Position numbers and translations under genes: made by a program | Shown here: positions 18,915 through 27,569 of the stretch, piece after piece | How positions within the stretch are numbered: position 1 is the first letter of the stretch | How the letters are laid out: each line of letters begins with the position of its first letter | Assembly: GCF_016862575.1 (NCBI RefSeq) | Contig: NZ_BONF01000024.1 | Location: 1 to 64,000 of the forward strand | Reading direction: 5' to 3' | DNA length: 64,000 nt | Source: Catellatospora bangladeshensis | GTDB lineage: Bacteria > Actinomycetota > Actinomycetes > Mycobacteriales > Micromonosporaceae | Notes under the pieces: generated by a model | What the model was told of the DNA's origin: nothing | The model's database searches: none | Seen by the model: the letters and a program-made list of their open reading frames with translations, nothing else

Positions 18915-20147
18915 GTGATCAAAAAGCGGGGCAGGCGCGCCGTGCTCGCCGCGGCGCTGGTGCTGGCACTGCCCGCCTGCGGGGAGGGCTTCGGGGGCGG
19001 CCCCGTCCCGCAGCAGACCGGCCCGGCCGCGCTGCGCGTGCTCATCAGCTCCTCCGGGGAGGCGGAGACCCGCGCGGTCACCGCCGCGGCACAGCAGTGG
19101 GCGGCGGCCGAGGGCCACACCGTCACCGTCATCCCCGCTCAGGACATCGCGCAGCAGCTCGGCCAGGCGCTGGCGGGCAGCGACCCACCCGACGTCTTCT
19201 ACGTCGACGCGGCCCGCTTCGCCGACTACGCCGCCGTCGGCGCGCTGGAGCCGTACGCCGAGCGGCTGCCCGCCGCGGGCGACTTCTACCCCGCGCTGCG
19301 GCAGGCGTTCACCTACCAGAACCGCTTCTACTGCGCCCCGAAGGACTTCGCGACGCTGGCGCTGCAGGTCAACGGCCGGCTATGGGCGCGAGCCGGGCTC
19401 GGCGCCGCCGACGTGCCACGCGACTGGGCGGGGCTGCGTACCGCCGCCTCCCGGGTGAAGGCCGTGGGGATCGTGCCGCTCGTACTCGACTCGTCCTTCG
19501 ACCGGGTCGGCGCGTTCATGCTGCAGGCGGGCGGCTGGCCGGTCAGCGACGACGGCACCCGGGCCACCGCCGACAGCCCGCAGAACCGCCAGGCGCTGGA
19601 GTACGTGCAGGGCCTGCTCCGCGACGGGCTGGCCCGCTACCCGCAGCAGGTCGACACCGGCTGGGCCGGGGAGGCGTTCGGCCGGGGCATGACCGCGATG
19701 ACGATCGAGGGCAACTGGATCCGGGGCGCGCTCGCGGCCGACTACCCCGGCCTCGCGTACACGGTCCACGAGCTGCCGGCGGGACCGGCCGGTCCGGGCA
19801 CGCTGTCGTTCACCACCTGCTGGGGCATCTCGGCCCGCAGCCGGTTCAAGGCCCAGGCCGTGGGGTTCGTCGAGGCGATGACCACCGCCGACGCGCAGCT
19901 GGCCTTCGCCCGCGCGTACGGCGTGATGCCCTCGCTGGTCTCCGCCCGGCAGGCCTACCTGCGGGAGTTCCCGGCCGACGAGCCGTTCCTGGCCGGCGCC
20001 GACTACGCCCGAGGGCCGGTCAACGCACCGCACATGGACCGCGTCATGTCGGACTTCGACTCCCAGCTGGCCCGGCTGGCGGTGGCCGACCCGGCGGTGA
20101 TGCTGCGCCGCCTGCAGCGCAACATCACCGCGGCGCTGGAGCGGTGA
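18915..20147 (+). CDS. ABC sugar-importer solute-binding lipoprotein
   Basis: The 410-aa protein (GTG start) has a lipoprotein signal: basic MIKKRGRR, hydrophobic core and lipobox LALPAC with Cys22. The mature part is a family-1 (MalE/UgpB-type) extracellular solute-binding protein: LRVLISSSGEAETRAVTAAAQQWAA at the first beta-alpha unit, DPPDVFYVDAARFADYAAVGALEPYAERL, and the C-lobe segment GMTAMTIEGNWIRGALAADY. Its stop overlaps the first permease start by GTGA, so it heads a three-gene importer operon. No ATPase gene follows; actinomycete importers of this class commonly share one MsiK-type ATPase encoded elsewhere. Ligand is probably an oligosaccharide, unspecified. Confidence 0.9.
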   Translation: MIKKRGRRAVLAAALVLALPACGEGFGGGPVPQQTGPAALRVLISSSGEAETRAVTAAAQQWAAAEGHTVTVIPAQDIAQQLGQALAGSDPPDVFYVDAARFADYAAVGALEPYAERLPAAGDFYPALRQAFTYQNRFYCAPKDFATLALQVNGRLWARAGLGAADVPRDWAGLRTAASRVKAVGIVPLVLDSSFDRVGAFMLQAGGWPVSDDGTRATADSPQNRQALEYVQGLLRDGLARYPQQVDTGWAGEAFGRGMTAMTIEGNWIRGALAADYPGLAYTVHELPAGPAGPGTLSFTTCWGISARSRFKAQAVGFVEAMTTADAQLAFARAYGVMPSLVSARQAYLREFPADEPFLAGADYARGPVNAPHMDRVMSDFDSQLARLAVADPAVMLRRLQRNITAALER

Positions 20148-21223
20148 GCGTGGGACGGGGCGGCGTCCGCCGCCCGGAGGCGGTCGCGGGGTGGCTGTTC
20201 GTCGCCCCGATGGTGGCGGTGCTCGGCGTGTTCCTGCTGCTGCCCATCGGCATGGCGCTGTGGGTGAGCCTGACCGGCTGGAACGGGCAGGGCAGCCCGT
20301 TCCAGCCGGGTGTGCCGTTCGTCGGGGCGCGGAACTACACGCAGCTCTTCCTGCAGGAGGGGCTGACCCGGGACCATTTCATGATCAGCATCCGGAACAA
20401 CCTCTACTACGTGGCCGCGGCCGTGCCCGCGCAGACCGTGCTCGCGCTCGGGCTGGCGCTGGTCGTGGACCGGCGGTGGCTGCGCGGCCGGACGTTCTTC
20501 CGCTCCGCCTACTACTTCCCGTCGGTCACCAGCTCGGTCGCGATCAGCGTGGTGTTCCTGTTCCTGTTCGCCAACTCGGGCGCGGTCAACGCGCTGCTGG
20601 CGTACCTCGGCATCGACGGGCCGCAGTGGTTCGCCGACCCGCGCGGGCTGATCCACCTGGCGCTGGGCGGCCTGGGCCTGGCCGACCCGGACGCACCGCC
20701 CGCCGCCCTGGCCGACCACGGGTTGTTCGGGCTGTCCTGGTGGGAGTGGCTGGCCGGGCCGAGCGTCGCGATGACCACGATCATCATGCTGGTGGTCTGG
20801 ACGACCGCGGGCACCTTCATGCTGATCTTCCTGGCCGCGCTGCAGGACGTGCCGCCGCAGCTGCGCGAGGCCGCCCTGGTCGACGGCGCGAACGCCTGGC
20901 AGCGGCTGCGCCACGTCACCCTGCCGATGCTGCGGCCCGCCCTGTTCCTGGTGGTGACCCTGGGCCTGATCGGCACCTGGCAGGTCTTCGACCAGATCTA
21001 CGTGATGAGCCAGGGCGCACCGGCCAACACCACGCTCACCCCGGCGTACCTGTCCTACCGCACCGCGTTCGGCGACTTCGAGTACGGCACCGGCGCGGCG
21101 ATCTCGTTCGTGCTGTTCCTCATCATCGTGGCGTCCACGCTGCTGCAACGGTGGCTGATGCGCGAACGCGACGGGTCCGCCCCGCGCCGCCGGTGGTGGC
21201 AGCGGATGCGACGGACGTCGTGA
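20144..21223 (+). CDS. ABC sugar-importer permease (MalF/UgpA-like)
   Basis: The 359-aa inner-membrane permease begins at GTG 20144, overlapping the lipoprotein stop. TM segments are seen at about 14-36 (LFVAPMVAVLGVFLLLPIGM), 90-110, 120-145, 200-225, 250-270 and 320-345. The cytoplasmic EAA loop that docks the ATPase is present as EAALVDGANAWQRLRHVTLP. Compared with typical homologs (about 300 aa), a segment of about 45 residues with LIHLALGGLGLADPDAPPAA and WWEWLAGP is inserted in the extracytoplasmic loop between TM3 and TM4. It is coupled by GTGA to the second permease. Confidence 0.9.
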   Translation: MSVGRGGVRRPEAVAGWLFVAPMVAVLGVFLLLPIGMALWVSLTGWNGQGSPFQPGVPFVGARNYTQLFLQEGLTRDHFMISIRNNLYYVAAAVPAQTVLALGLALVVDRRWLRGRTFFRSAYYFPSVTSSVAISVVFLFLFANSGAVNALLAYLGIDGPQWFADPRGLIHLALGGLGLADPDAPPAALADHGLFGLSWWEWLAGPSVAMTTIIMLVVWTTAGTFMLIFLAALQDVPPQLREAALVDGANAWQRLRHVTLPMLRPALFLVVTLGLIGTWQVFDQIYVMSQGAPANTTLTPAYLSYRTAFGDFEYGTGAAISFVLFLIIVASTLLQRWLMRERDGSAPRRRWWQRMRRTS

Positions 21224-22074
21224 CCGGGCGGGAGCGGCACGGCACCGGCGCGCGCCTGCGCAGGATGCTGGCCTACGCCGTGCTCATCCTGTTCGCGCTC
21301 GTGTTCCTCTACCCGTTCGTCATCCAGACCGCCACCGCGTTCAAGACGGAGCCGGACGCGGCGGCCCATCCCCTGTCGCCGATCCCCGATCCGGTCACCA
21401 CGGAGGCGTTCGCGCAGGTGTTCGGCGGCACCGGCTTCCCGTTGTGGGTGGTGAACTCGCTGGCCGTCACCTTGCTGATCACCGCCGGGCGGGTGTTCCT
21501 CGACTCGCTGGCCGGATACGCCCTGGCCCGGCTGCCCTTCCGCGGGCGGGGCGCGATCACCGCGATGGTGCTGGCCGTCATGGCCGTGCCCGGCGTGGTG
21601 CTGCTGATCCCGAAGTTCCTGGTGCTCAACCAGCTCGGCCTCTACGACACCTACACCGCGCTGGTGCTGCCGCTGATCGTGGACGCGGCCGGGGTGTTCA
21701 TCATGCGGCAGTTCTTCCTGTCCGTGCCGCCCAGCCTGGAGGAGGCCGCGCGCATGGACGGCGCCGGGGTGTTCCGCACCTACTGGTCGGTCATCCTGCC
21801 GATGGCCAGGCCCGCCCTCATCACGCTGACCATCCTGTCGTTCCAGTCGTCGTGGAACGAGTTCCCGCACACCGTGGTCGCGGTGCAGGACCCGGCCCTC
21901 TACACGCTGCCGCGCGGCATCGCGAACCTGGTCGCGGGCTCGCTCGGGGCCGGCACGCAGTACCCGCTCAAGCTCGCGGCCGCGCTGCTGGCCACCATCC
22001 CGGTCGCGATCATCTTCATCGTCTTCCAGCGCTACTTCGTACGCGGCGCGGCCGAGGGCGCGAGCAAGGAGTGA
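21220..22074 (+). CDS. ABC sugar-importer permease (MalG/UgpE-like)
   Basis: The 284-aa permease completes the importer. The start GTG 21220 overlaps the stop of the previous gene. It shows six TMs, beginning MLAYAVLILFALVFLYPFV, then VVNSLAVTLLITAGRVFLDS and AMVLAVMAVPGVVLLIP. The EAA motif is EEAARMDGAGVFRTYWSVILP, and it ends with a TM plus short basic tail FQRYFVRGAAEG. Length and layout are standard for the binding-protein-dependent MalG class. It ends 7 nt before the convergent CHAT gene with no obvious terminator. Confidence 0.92.
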   Translation: MTGRERHGTGARLRRMLAYAVLILFALVFLYPFVIQTATAFKTEPDAAAHPLSPIPDPVTTEAFAQVFGGTGFPLWVVNSLAVTLLITAGRVFLDSLAGYALARLPFRGRGAITAMVLAVMAVPGVVLLIPKFLVLNQLGLYDTYTALVLPLIVDAAGVFIMRQFFLSVPPSLEEAARMDGAGVFRTYWSVILPMARPALITLTILSFQSSWNEFPHTVVAVQDPALYTLPRGIANLVAGSLGAGTQYPLKLAAALLATIPVAIIFIVFQRYFVRGAAEGASKE

Positions 22075-22081
22075 GCGCTGC

Positions 22082-24604
22082 TCAGCCGGCCCCGAAGCAG
22101 ACGAAGCCCGCCGGCTCGGTCTCGCCCGCCGCGGCGGCCAGGGCGGCGGCCGGCGCGGCGCCCGCGGCCAGCCGCCGGTGGAAGCCCGTCATCACGCGCA
22201 TCGCGACGTCGTCGGCGACCCGGCCGACGCTCGCCACCACGGTCGCGGTCCCGGCCGCGATCAGGGCGGTGCTCAGCCCGACCGACTCGTGGCCGGGCCG
22301 CACGTCGGCCAGGCCCAGCTCGCAGGCCGACAGCACGGCCACCCGGGGCGCGACGGACAGCTGCTGCAGGTCGTAGCCCATGAGCGGGCCGTCGGCCAGC
22401 TCGAACGCGGAGAACAGCGCGTTCTCGCCCTGATGCCTGCCGTGCGCGGCGACATGGAGCAGGGCCGCGCCGTCGCAGCCCGCCAGGGTCGCCGCCGCCG
22501 TCGCCGCCGGGCCGGTGAGCACCCGCGCGCCCGGGTGGCAGCGCGCGATCCGGTGCACCTCGGCCGCGGCCCGGTCGTTGCCCGGACCGGCCACCAGCAG
22601 CGCCGGACCGGCCGGGCCCGGCTCGCCGTAGGCCCGCTGCCGTGCCGCGTACCAGCTCGTCGCGGACGCGGCCACGGTGACCGGCCGGCCGGCGGCGCCG
22701 GGCAGCAGGCTCCACGGGACGGTCAGCAGCTCACCGGTCGGCACGAGCACCAGGTCACGGTCACCCGCGACGGCGAGCACCGGCCCGAGCACCGCCGCGG
22801 CCAGCTCGGCGGCGTCGCGGCGCACGGACGCGAGCACCGCGTCGGCCAGCCGGGGTGGCAGCGCGCGCCCGGCCCGCGCGTCCAGGGAGGCGCGCAGCCG
22901 CATCGCGACCTCGGCCGCCACGTCCGGGCGGCCCACGTCGACCAGCAGCGCCGTGCCACCGGCCAGCACCAGGGCACGCAGTGCCGGGCCGTCGTGCAGG
23001 TAGACGGCCATCGCGGCGTCGCCGAGGGCCTGCGCGACGGTGCCCATCGGCGCCGGGGCGCCGCCGGTGCCCGGCCCGGCCTGCGTCCAGGAACGGTGCC
23101 GGATGCGCCGCTCCAGCTCGGCGGCGTGCGAGCGCTGCGCACCGGCCGGCCGCCCGGCGCGCTCGGCCTCGCGTACGGCCAGCCGGACCTGGCGCAGGGC
23201 CTCCAGGGCGGCGGCGGTCTCCGGGTCGGCGGGCGGGCGTACGGGCGGCAGCAGCAGCGCCTGCGCCCGGGAGCGTTCAGCCCAGGCGAACACCTCGGCC
23301 GGGCGGCCCCGGTCCAGCGCGCGGCGCAGCCCGGCCTCGGCCAGGTCCCGCCCGTGCACCGCGGCCCCGGTCTGCAGGTCGAGGCAGCCCACCTGGGCGC
23401 GGTAGCGGTGCAGCTCCGCCAGGCCCGTGACCAGCTGGCGCGCTGCCGTGCCGGGCCTGCCCGACGCGGCGGCGACCTCGGCCCGTGCCAGCCGGGCCAG
23501 CACCCGAGTGTCCAGCCGGTCGCCGTGCCGCAGCACGCCGTGGCGGCGCAGCGCGTCCTCGGCGTCGGCGGTCCGGCGCAGCGCGGCGCTCGCCCGCGCG
23601 GCCAGCAGCCCCGCCACCCGGGCGTCCTCGTCGAGCGCCAGTTCGGACAGGCGGGCGGCGAGGGTGTTCGCCCGGCGCAGCAGCACCCGGTCCGGCCCGC
23701 CCGCCGCGTACGCCGCACGCAGGTCGACCAGGTCCGCCAGCGCCGCCCAGCGCCCGTTGCGCCGTTTCAGGAAGCAGGACCGGGCCTGCCCCGCCCAGCG
23801 CCGCGCGTCGGCGTGCCGGCCCGCCAGCAGGGCGGCCTCAGCGCGGGCGAGCAGCGCCTCGGCCTCGTCCTGGCCCATGCCCTGGGCGCGCAGCCGCTCC
23901 AGCGCCGCCGCGAGGTCGTCGTCCGCCTCGCGGAACAGGCCCGCGGCCAGCAGCACCCGGGCCCGATCCAGGCTGAGCAGCGGCAGCGCGCCGGGCGCGG
24001 AGCGGGCGTACTCGACCGACAGAGCCGCGAACGCGCCCAGCGCCCGGGGCAGGTCACCGGCGGCGAGATCGAGCAGAGCCAGGTTGTGCCGGGCCTTGGC
24101 GGCGATCAGGCCGAAGCCGTGGCGCTGCGCCACCCGGGCGGCGCGGCCCAGGTCGGCACGGGCCGCCGCCGGGCGGGGCGCGTGCAGGTGCAGCACGGCC
24201 CGGTTCAACAACACCCGGGCCAGGTCGCGGGGCTCCCGGCGCTCGTCGAGCACGCGCAGCGCCCGGCCGTACTCCGCCAGCGCCTCTTCGTCGCGGCCGG
24301 TGCGGCGCAGCATCACCGCTCGCTGCCCGTGCAGGGTGCCGCGCTGCTCGGGCGGCAGCAGCCGTTCGGCCTCCGCCAGGTGGCCCAGGCCCTCGGCGAT
24401 GCGGCCCAGCTCGGAGACCGCGTAGGCGAGGCTGACCAGGATCCGGGCGCGCAGCGCGGCGTCGGCGGCAGGGTCGCCGGGCGGGGCGTCGTCCAGCGCC
24501 CGCAGCGCCGCGCGGTGCCGCCGCGCGCCCAGCGCCGGGCGCATGTCATTGGTGGCCGCGACCCCGGCCGCGTGCAACTCCGCGGCGCGCGGCCGGTCGC
24601 TCAC
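22082..24604 (-). CDS. TPR-CHAT caspase-like protease
   Basis: The 840-aa cytosolic protein starts at GTG 24604 inside the stop of the preceding gene (GTGA). Residues about 20-400 are alpha-helical tetratricopeptide-type repeats (AAEAERLLPPEQ..., EALAEYGRALRVLDERREPRDLARVLLNRAVLH). From about 560 to the end is a CHAT domain, a clan CD cysteine-peptidase fold related to caspases and separase. The catalytic dyad is intact: His721 in LLHVAAHGRHQ and Cys761 in VLSACELG. TPR-CHAT proteins include Csx29 of type III-E CRISPR and gasdermin-activating proteases; the TPR part usually senses a trigger and the CHAT part cleaves a partner. It is the last gene of an operon with a subtilase, a sigma factor and a small unknown protein. 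Substrate unknown. Confidence 0.88.
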   Translation of the reverse strand: MSDRPRAAELHAAGVAATNDMRPALGARRHRAALRALDDAPPGDPAADAALRARILVSLAYAVSELGRIAEGLGHLAEAERLLPPEQRGTLHGQRAVMLRRTGRDEEALAEYGRALRVLDERREPRDLARVLLNRAVLHLHAPRPAAARADLGRAARVAQRHGFGLIAAKARHNLALLDLAAGDLPRALGAFAALSVEYARSAPGALPLLSLDRARVLLAAGLFREADDDLAAALERLRAQGMGQDEAEALLARAEAALLAGRHADARRWAGQARSCFLKRRNGRWAALADLVDLRAAYAAGGPDRVLLRRANTLAARLSELALDEDARVAGLLAARASAALRRTADAEDALRRHGVLRHGDRLDTRVLARLARAEVAAASGRPGTAARQLVTGLAELHRYRAQVGCLDLQTGAAVHGRDLAEAGLRRALDRGRPAEVFAWAERSRAQALLLPPVRPPADPETAAALEALRQVRLAVREAERAGRPAGAQRSHAAELERRIRHRSWTQAGPGTGGAPAPMGTVAQALGDAAMAVYLHDGPALRALVLAGGTALLVDVGRPDVAAEVAMRLRASLDARAGRALPPRLADAVLASVRRDAAELAAAVLGPVLAVAGDRDLVLVPTGELLTVPWSLLPGAAGRPVTVAASATSWYAARQRAYGEPGPAGPALLVAGPGNDRAAAEVHRIARCHPGARVLTGPAATAAATLAGCDGAALLHVAAHGRHQGENALFSAFELADGPLMGYDLQQLSVAPRVAVLSACELGLADVRPGHESVGLSTALIAAGTATVVASVGRVADDVAMRVMTGFHRRLAAGAAPAAALAAAAGETEPAGFVCFGAG

Positions 24605-25086
24605 AGCACGATGCCGGGCGTCACCACGGTGCGCAGCCCCGCCCCGTGCACCAGCAGCTGGGCCAGCCCGTGCGGGATGCCGGTGAACACGAACCGGCCT
24701 GCCTGATCGGCCTGCGTCGTGTGGACCACGTCCTGCCCGTCGGGCCCGGCCGCGGCGGTGCGCAGCTCCACCCGCAGCGGCGCGGGCGGGGCCAGCCAGC
24801 CGTCGACGCGTACCCCGTCGTCGCCGGGCAGCACCGACACCATCAGGCTCAGCAGGTCGCAGTCGAACGTGATGGTGCGCGCCTGCTCGGCCGCCCGCGC
24901 CCCCGAGCCGACCAGCGCGTCGTGCTGCAGCCGCGCCGCCTCCACGTCAAGGTCGGCCAGCCGCAGCGCGAACGAGACCCGCTCGTCCAGGTCGGCCGGG
25001 GGCGGGTCCACCGCGGCCCAGGTCCGCGCCAGCGCGTCGAGGATGTCCGCGTCGAGGTCGTCGAGCAGGCCGTCCGGGTCGCTCAT
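24601..25086 (-). CDS. Small unknown protein between sigma factor and CHAT protease
   Basis: The 161-aa protein starts at ATG 25086, sharing one base with the sigma-factor stop (TGATG), and its stop overlaps the CHAT start (GTGA). Residues 1-75 are acidic and helical (DPDGLLDDLDADILDALARTW). The C-terminal 80 residues look like a small beta-sandwich of the carboxypeptidase-regulatory/prealbumin type (VRVDGWLAPPAPLRVELRT, ADQAGRFVFTGIPHG). No signal peptide, TM or Zn-binding anti-sigma HxxxCxxC motif is present. Position between sigma factor and protease makes it a candidate sigma regulator or protease substrate, which is inference. Confidence 0.7.
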   Translation of the reverse strand: MSDPDGLLDDLDADILDALARTWAAVDPPPADLDERVSFALRLADLDVEAARLQHDALVGSGARAAEQARTITFDCDLLSLMVSVLPGDDGVRVDGWLAPPAPLRVELRTAAAGPDGQDVVHTTQADQAGRFVFTGIPHGLAQLLVHGAGLRTVVTPGIVL

Positions 25087-25685
25087 CACCGGCTCCAGGT
25101 GGGATCGGCGAGCAGCAGCTCGCGTACTTTCGCCAGGCAGCGGCCCCGGGTGGGGCCGATGCTGCCCCGGGGCATGCCCATGGCCTCGGCGAGCACGTCG
25201 TAGTCGGGCCGGTCGACCAGCGCCACGACGCGCAGCAGGCGGCGGCAGCGGTCCGACACCGCCTGCAGGGCGCGCCACAGCGCCCGGTCGCGTTCGTGGG
25301 TCAGCACCTGCTCGTCCACGTCGGCCGCCGGGGACAGCGCGTGCTCCACCACCTCGGAGTCCGGATCGGCCCCGGCGCGCTCCTGGCGCAGCAGCCGCCA
25401 CGCCTCCCGCCGGGTGGTCGTCGCCAGCCAGCCCAGCAGCGCCTGCGGGGTGCGGATGGTGTCGAGGTGGCGTACGAACACCAGCCACGTCGTCTGCACC
25501 ACGTCGGCGGCGGGCTCGGCGTCCAGGCCCTGGGCGCGGGCGACGTGCCACAGCAGCGGGTTGACCTCGCGCACGATCGCGTCCAGCGCGCCGCGGTCGC
25601 CCTCACGCGCCTTCTCCAGCAGCCCCGCCAGGACCGCCGCACGGCCCTCGGCCGGGACGGTGCCCGCTCCGGCCGCCGCCGTCAT
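25086..25685 (-). CDS. Sigma-70 family (ECF-like) RNA polymerase sigma factor
   Basis: The 199-aa protein has the two domains of a group 4 sigma factor. Region 2 lies at about 30-100 (ALDAIVREVNPLLWHVARAQG, VVQTTWLVFVRHLDTIRTPQALLGWLATTTRREAWRLLRQ) and region 4 at about 128-190 (ALQAVSDRCRRLLRVVALVDRPDYDVLAEAMGMPRGSIGPTRGRCLAKVREL). The latter contains the -35-binding helix-turn-helix. The start overlaps the stop of the upstream subtilase gene by 4 nt. No membrane anti-sigma gene adjoins; instead the next gene encodes a soluble unknown protein followed by a caspase-like protease. It may direct transcription of its own operon. Confidence 0.9.
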   Translation of the reverse strand: MTAAAGAGTVPAEGRAAVLAGLLEKAREGDRGALDAIVREVNPLLWHVARAQGLDAEPAADVVQTTWLVFVRHLDTIRTPQALLGWLATTTRREAWRLLRQERAGADPDSEVVEHALSPAADVDEQVLTHERDRALWRALQAVSDRCRRLLRVVALVDRPDYDVLAEAMGMPRGSIGPTRGRCLAKVRELLLADPTWSR

Positions 25686-26662
25686 GCGGTCTCCCGGTCT
25701 TGGAGCTCCAGCGGGGCGGGCGTCGTGAGGTCGTTCAGCACCCGCTCGGCCCGCTCACGGGCCGTCGTGGTGTCGAAGGCGGCCACGCCCGCGGACTCGT
25801 CGAGCAGCGCCTTGGCCAGCATCCCGGCGTAGGCCGCGGCGGCGAACGAGGTGCCGCTGCCGATGCCGTAGCCGGTCAAAGGCTGTTGCAGGTGCCTGCC
25901 GTGAACGGCCATGTCGCCCAGTGTCGAGAGTCCGCCGCCGTGGGTCAGCGGCGTCGCGCTGACCACATCGACCCCGAGGCAGTAGCGGGTGACCCACGGC
26001 GCGCTAGGGCTGAAATCGGCGAGCTTTCGCTCGGCGGTCACCGCGCCGACCGAGGCCACGAGTGCCAGTTCTGAGGCGAACGCGGCCGGGTACACCGGTT
26101 GGGAGGTGCCGAAGTTGCCGGCGGCGGCGACGAGGACCGTGCCGCGCTCGGCCAGCCGGTCCACGGCGGCCCGGACCTGCGCCTTGTAGCTATCGTCCGT
26201 GGGCAGCGAGTGGAAGCCGATCGCGAGGCAGATCACGTCGATGAAGCTGGGCTGCTGCTCGTAGAGGTAGTCCAGCGCCGCGAGGATCTGGCCGCTCGCG
26301 ATGTGCCCGGCGTTGTCGCGGTCGAGCGTGACCGACAGGATCAACGCGTCCGGCGCGTGCTGGCGGACCAGACCGGCGACGAACGTGCCGTGGTGGGTGC
26401 CGTAGTCGGCGACCGGCGGGCGCGCCCAGCCCTCGTCGTACGCGTCGATGAGCACCGGGTCACCCGGGTCGCCCTGGAACCAGGGGTGCGCGGGATCGAC
26501 GCCGGTGTCCAGAACCGCGACGACGGGCCGCCGCCCACCCGACACCCGCGTCACCGGAAACCGCCGTGGCTCCTGCACGAACCCGTAGAAGGGCACGAAC
26601 GGCATCCCGTGGGTGTCCTTGATGCTGAACCCGTGCTCGGTCACATGAACCCTGTCCGCCAC
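25682..26662 (-). CDS. Cytosolic S8 (subtilisin-like) serine protease
   Basis: The 326-aa protein is taken from GTG 26662, preceded by GGAGGGGG; the frame is open further upstream (to 26995), but that part overlaps the divergent gene. The catalytic triad is complete: Asp52 in VAVLDTGVD, His91 in THHGTFVAGL and Ser272 in GSGTSFAAA, with the oxyanion region AAAGNFG. There is no signal peptide, TM or P-domain, so it should act in the cytoplasm, unlike most subtilases. About 45 residues precede the catalytic core, shorter than a usual pro-domain. It is the first gene of a four-gene overlapping operon with sigma factor, unknown protein and TPR-CHAT protease, suggesting two proteases in one regulatory cascade. 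Confidence 0.85.
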   Translation of the reverse strand: MADRVHVTEHGFSIKDTHGMPFVPFYGFVQEPRRFPVTRVSGGRRPVVAVLDTGVDPAHPWFQGDPGDPVLIDAYDEGWARPPVADYGTHHGTFVAGLVRQHAPDALILSVTLDRDNAGHIASGQILAALDYLYEQQPSFIDVICLAIGFHSLPTDDSYKAQVRAAVDRLAERGTVLVAAAGNFGTSQPVYPAAFASELALVASVGAVTAERKLADFSPSAPWVTRYCLGVDVVSATPLTHGGGLSTLGDMAVHGRHLQQPLTGYGIGSGTSFAAAAYAGMLAKALLDESAGVAAFDTTTARERAERVLNDLTTPAPLELQDRETA

Positions 26663-26774
26663 GACCCAGTCCCCCTCCGGCAGCCGACCCCGTCTGTTCC
26701 ACAAGAGAGTGTGGTGGCGATCGCTGGATACCGGAAGCCTGAAAACGGCTTGTGGGCGAAGACAGACTGACCGG

Positions 26775-27461
26775 GTGACAACACCGTACGAAGACCTGCT
26801 CGCCCGCGCGCAGGCCGATCCGGGCGTGCTCGGCATCGTGCTGACCGGCTCGCAGGCCCGCGACGGCATGGCCACCGACCACTCGGACGCCGACGTGATC
26901 GTGGTGGTTGCCGAGTACGGCGGCGCCTGGACGGCGACCACGCACAGCCCCGAGCTGGACACCATCCCGACGTCGCTGGCGGATCTGGCCGACACGTCGG
27001 ACCGCTGGCGCCGCTACGCCTACCGCGGCGCCCGGGTGCTGCTGGACCGCCTCGACGGGCGGGTCGGCGAGCTGGTGCGCGCGCAGGCGACGCTGAGCCC
27101 GGCCGAGCGCGACGCCTGGACGCGCGAGGAGCTGGACGGGTACGTCAACTTCGTGTACCGCGCCGCGAAGAACCGCCGCGACGGCCGCCCCGAGCTGGCC
27201 CGGCTGGAGGAGATCGAGGCCGCGCCGTGGTTCCTGTGGACGCTGTTCTCGCTCTACGGGCGGGTCCGGCCGTACAACAAGTATCTGCGCTGGGAGCTGG
27301 AGACGTTTCCGCTGCCCGCGCCGTGGACGGCCGACCACCTGATCCCCGCGCTGGCCGACCGGCCCTCGGCGCTGTTCGCCGAGCTGGAGACGGCGGTGCG
27401 CGCGGCGGGCTTCGGCGACGTGCTGGACGGCTGGGGCCCCGAGCTGGAGCTGTGCCGCTGA
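26775..27461 (+). CDS. Nucleotidyltransferase-fold protein
   Basis: The 228-aa protein from GTG 26775 begins with a Pol-beta-type nucleotidyltransferase motif: GIVLTGSQARDGMATDHSDADVIVVV (residues about 20-45; GS followed by DxD-like SDAD). This fold is shared by aminoglycoside adenylyltransferases and MNT toxins/antitoxins. The C-terminal half is helical (NFVYRAAKNRRDGRPELARLEEIEAA, WELETFPLPAPW), as in aminoglycoside or DUF4037-type nucleotidyltransferases that carry a substrate-binding helical domain. No resistance gene signature is clear. It is divergent from the subtilase gene across 112 nt. The reaction is probably AMP transfer to an unknown acceptor. Confidence 0.72.
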   Translation: MTTPYEDLLARAQADPGVLGIVLTGSQARDGMATDHSDADVIVVVAEYGGAWTATTHSPELDTIPTSLADLADTSDRWRRYAYRGARVLLDRLDGRVGELVRAQATLSPAERDAWTREELDGYVNFVYRAAKNRRDGRPELARLEEIEAAPWFLWTLFSLYGRVRPYNKYLRWELETFPLPAPWTADHLIPALADRPSALFAELETAVRAAGFGDVLDGWGPELELCR

Positions 27462-27569
27462 CCGGACGCCACGCCGTGATCAGGCCGGACGGATCATTAC
27501 CACATCCACGGCCGCCATCGGTAAGGAGTGGTCGTACGGCTCCACCAGGGGCGGTGCGATGCTGATCAC

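Noticed and set aside
22082-26662. Type III-E CRISPR (Craspase) locus
   Set aside because: No gRAMP/Cas7-11 gene or CRISPR array; only the TPR-CHAT plus sigma theme is shared.
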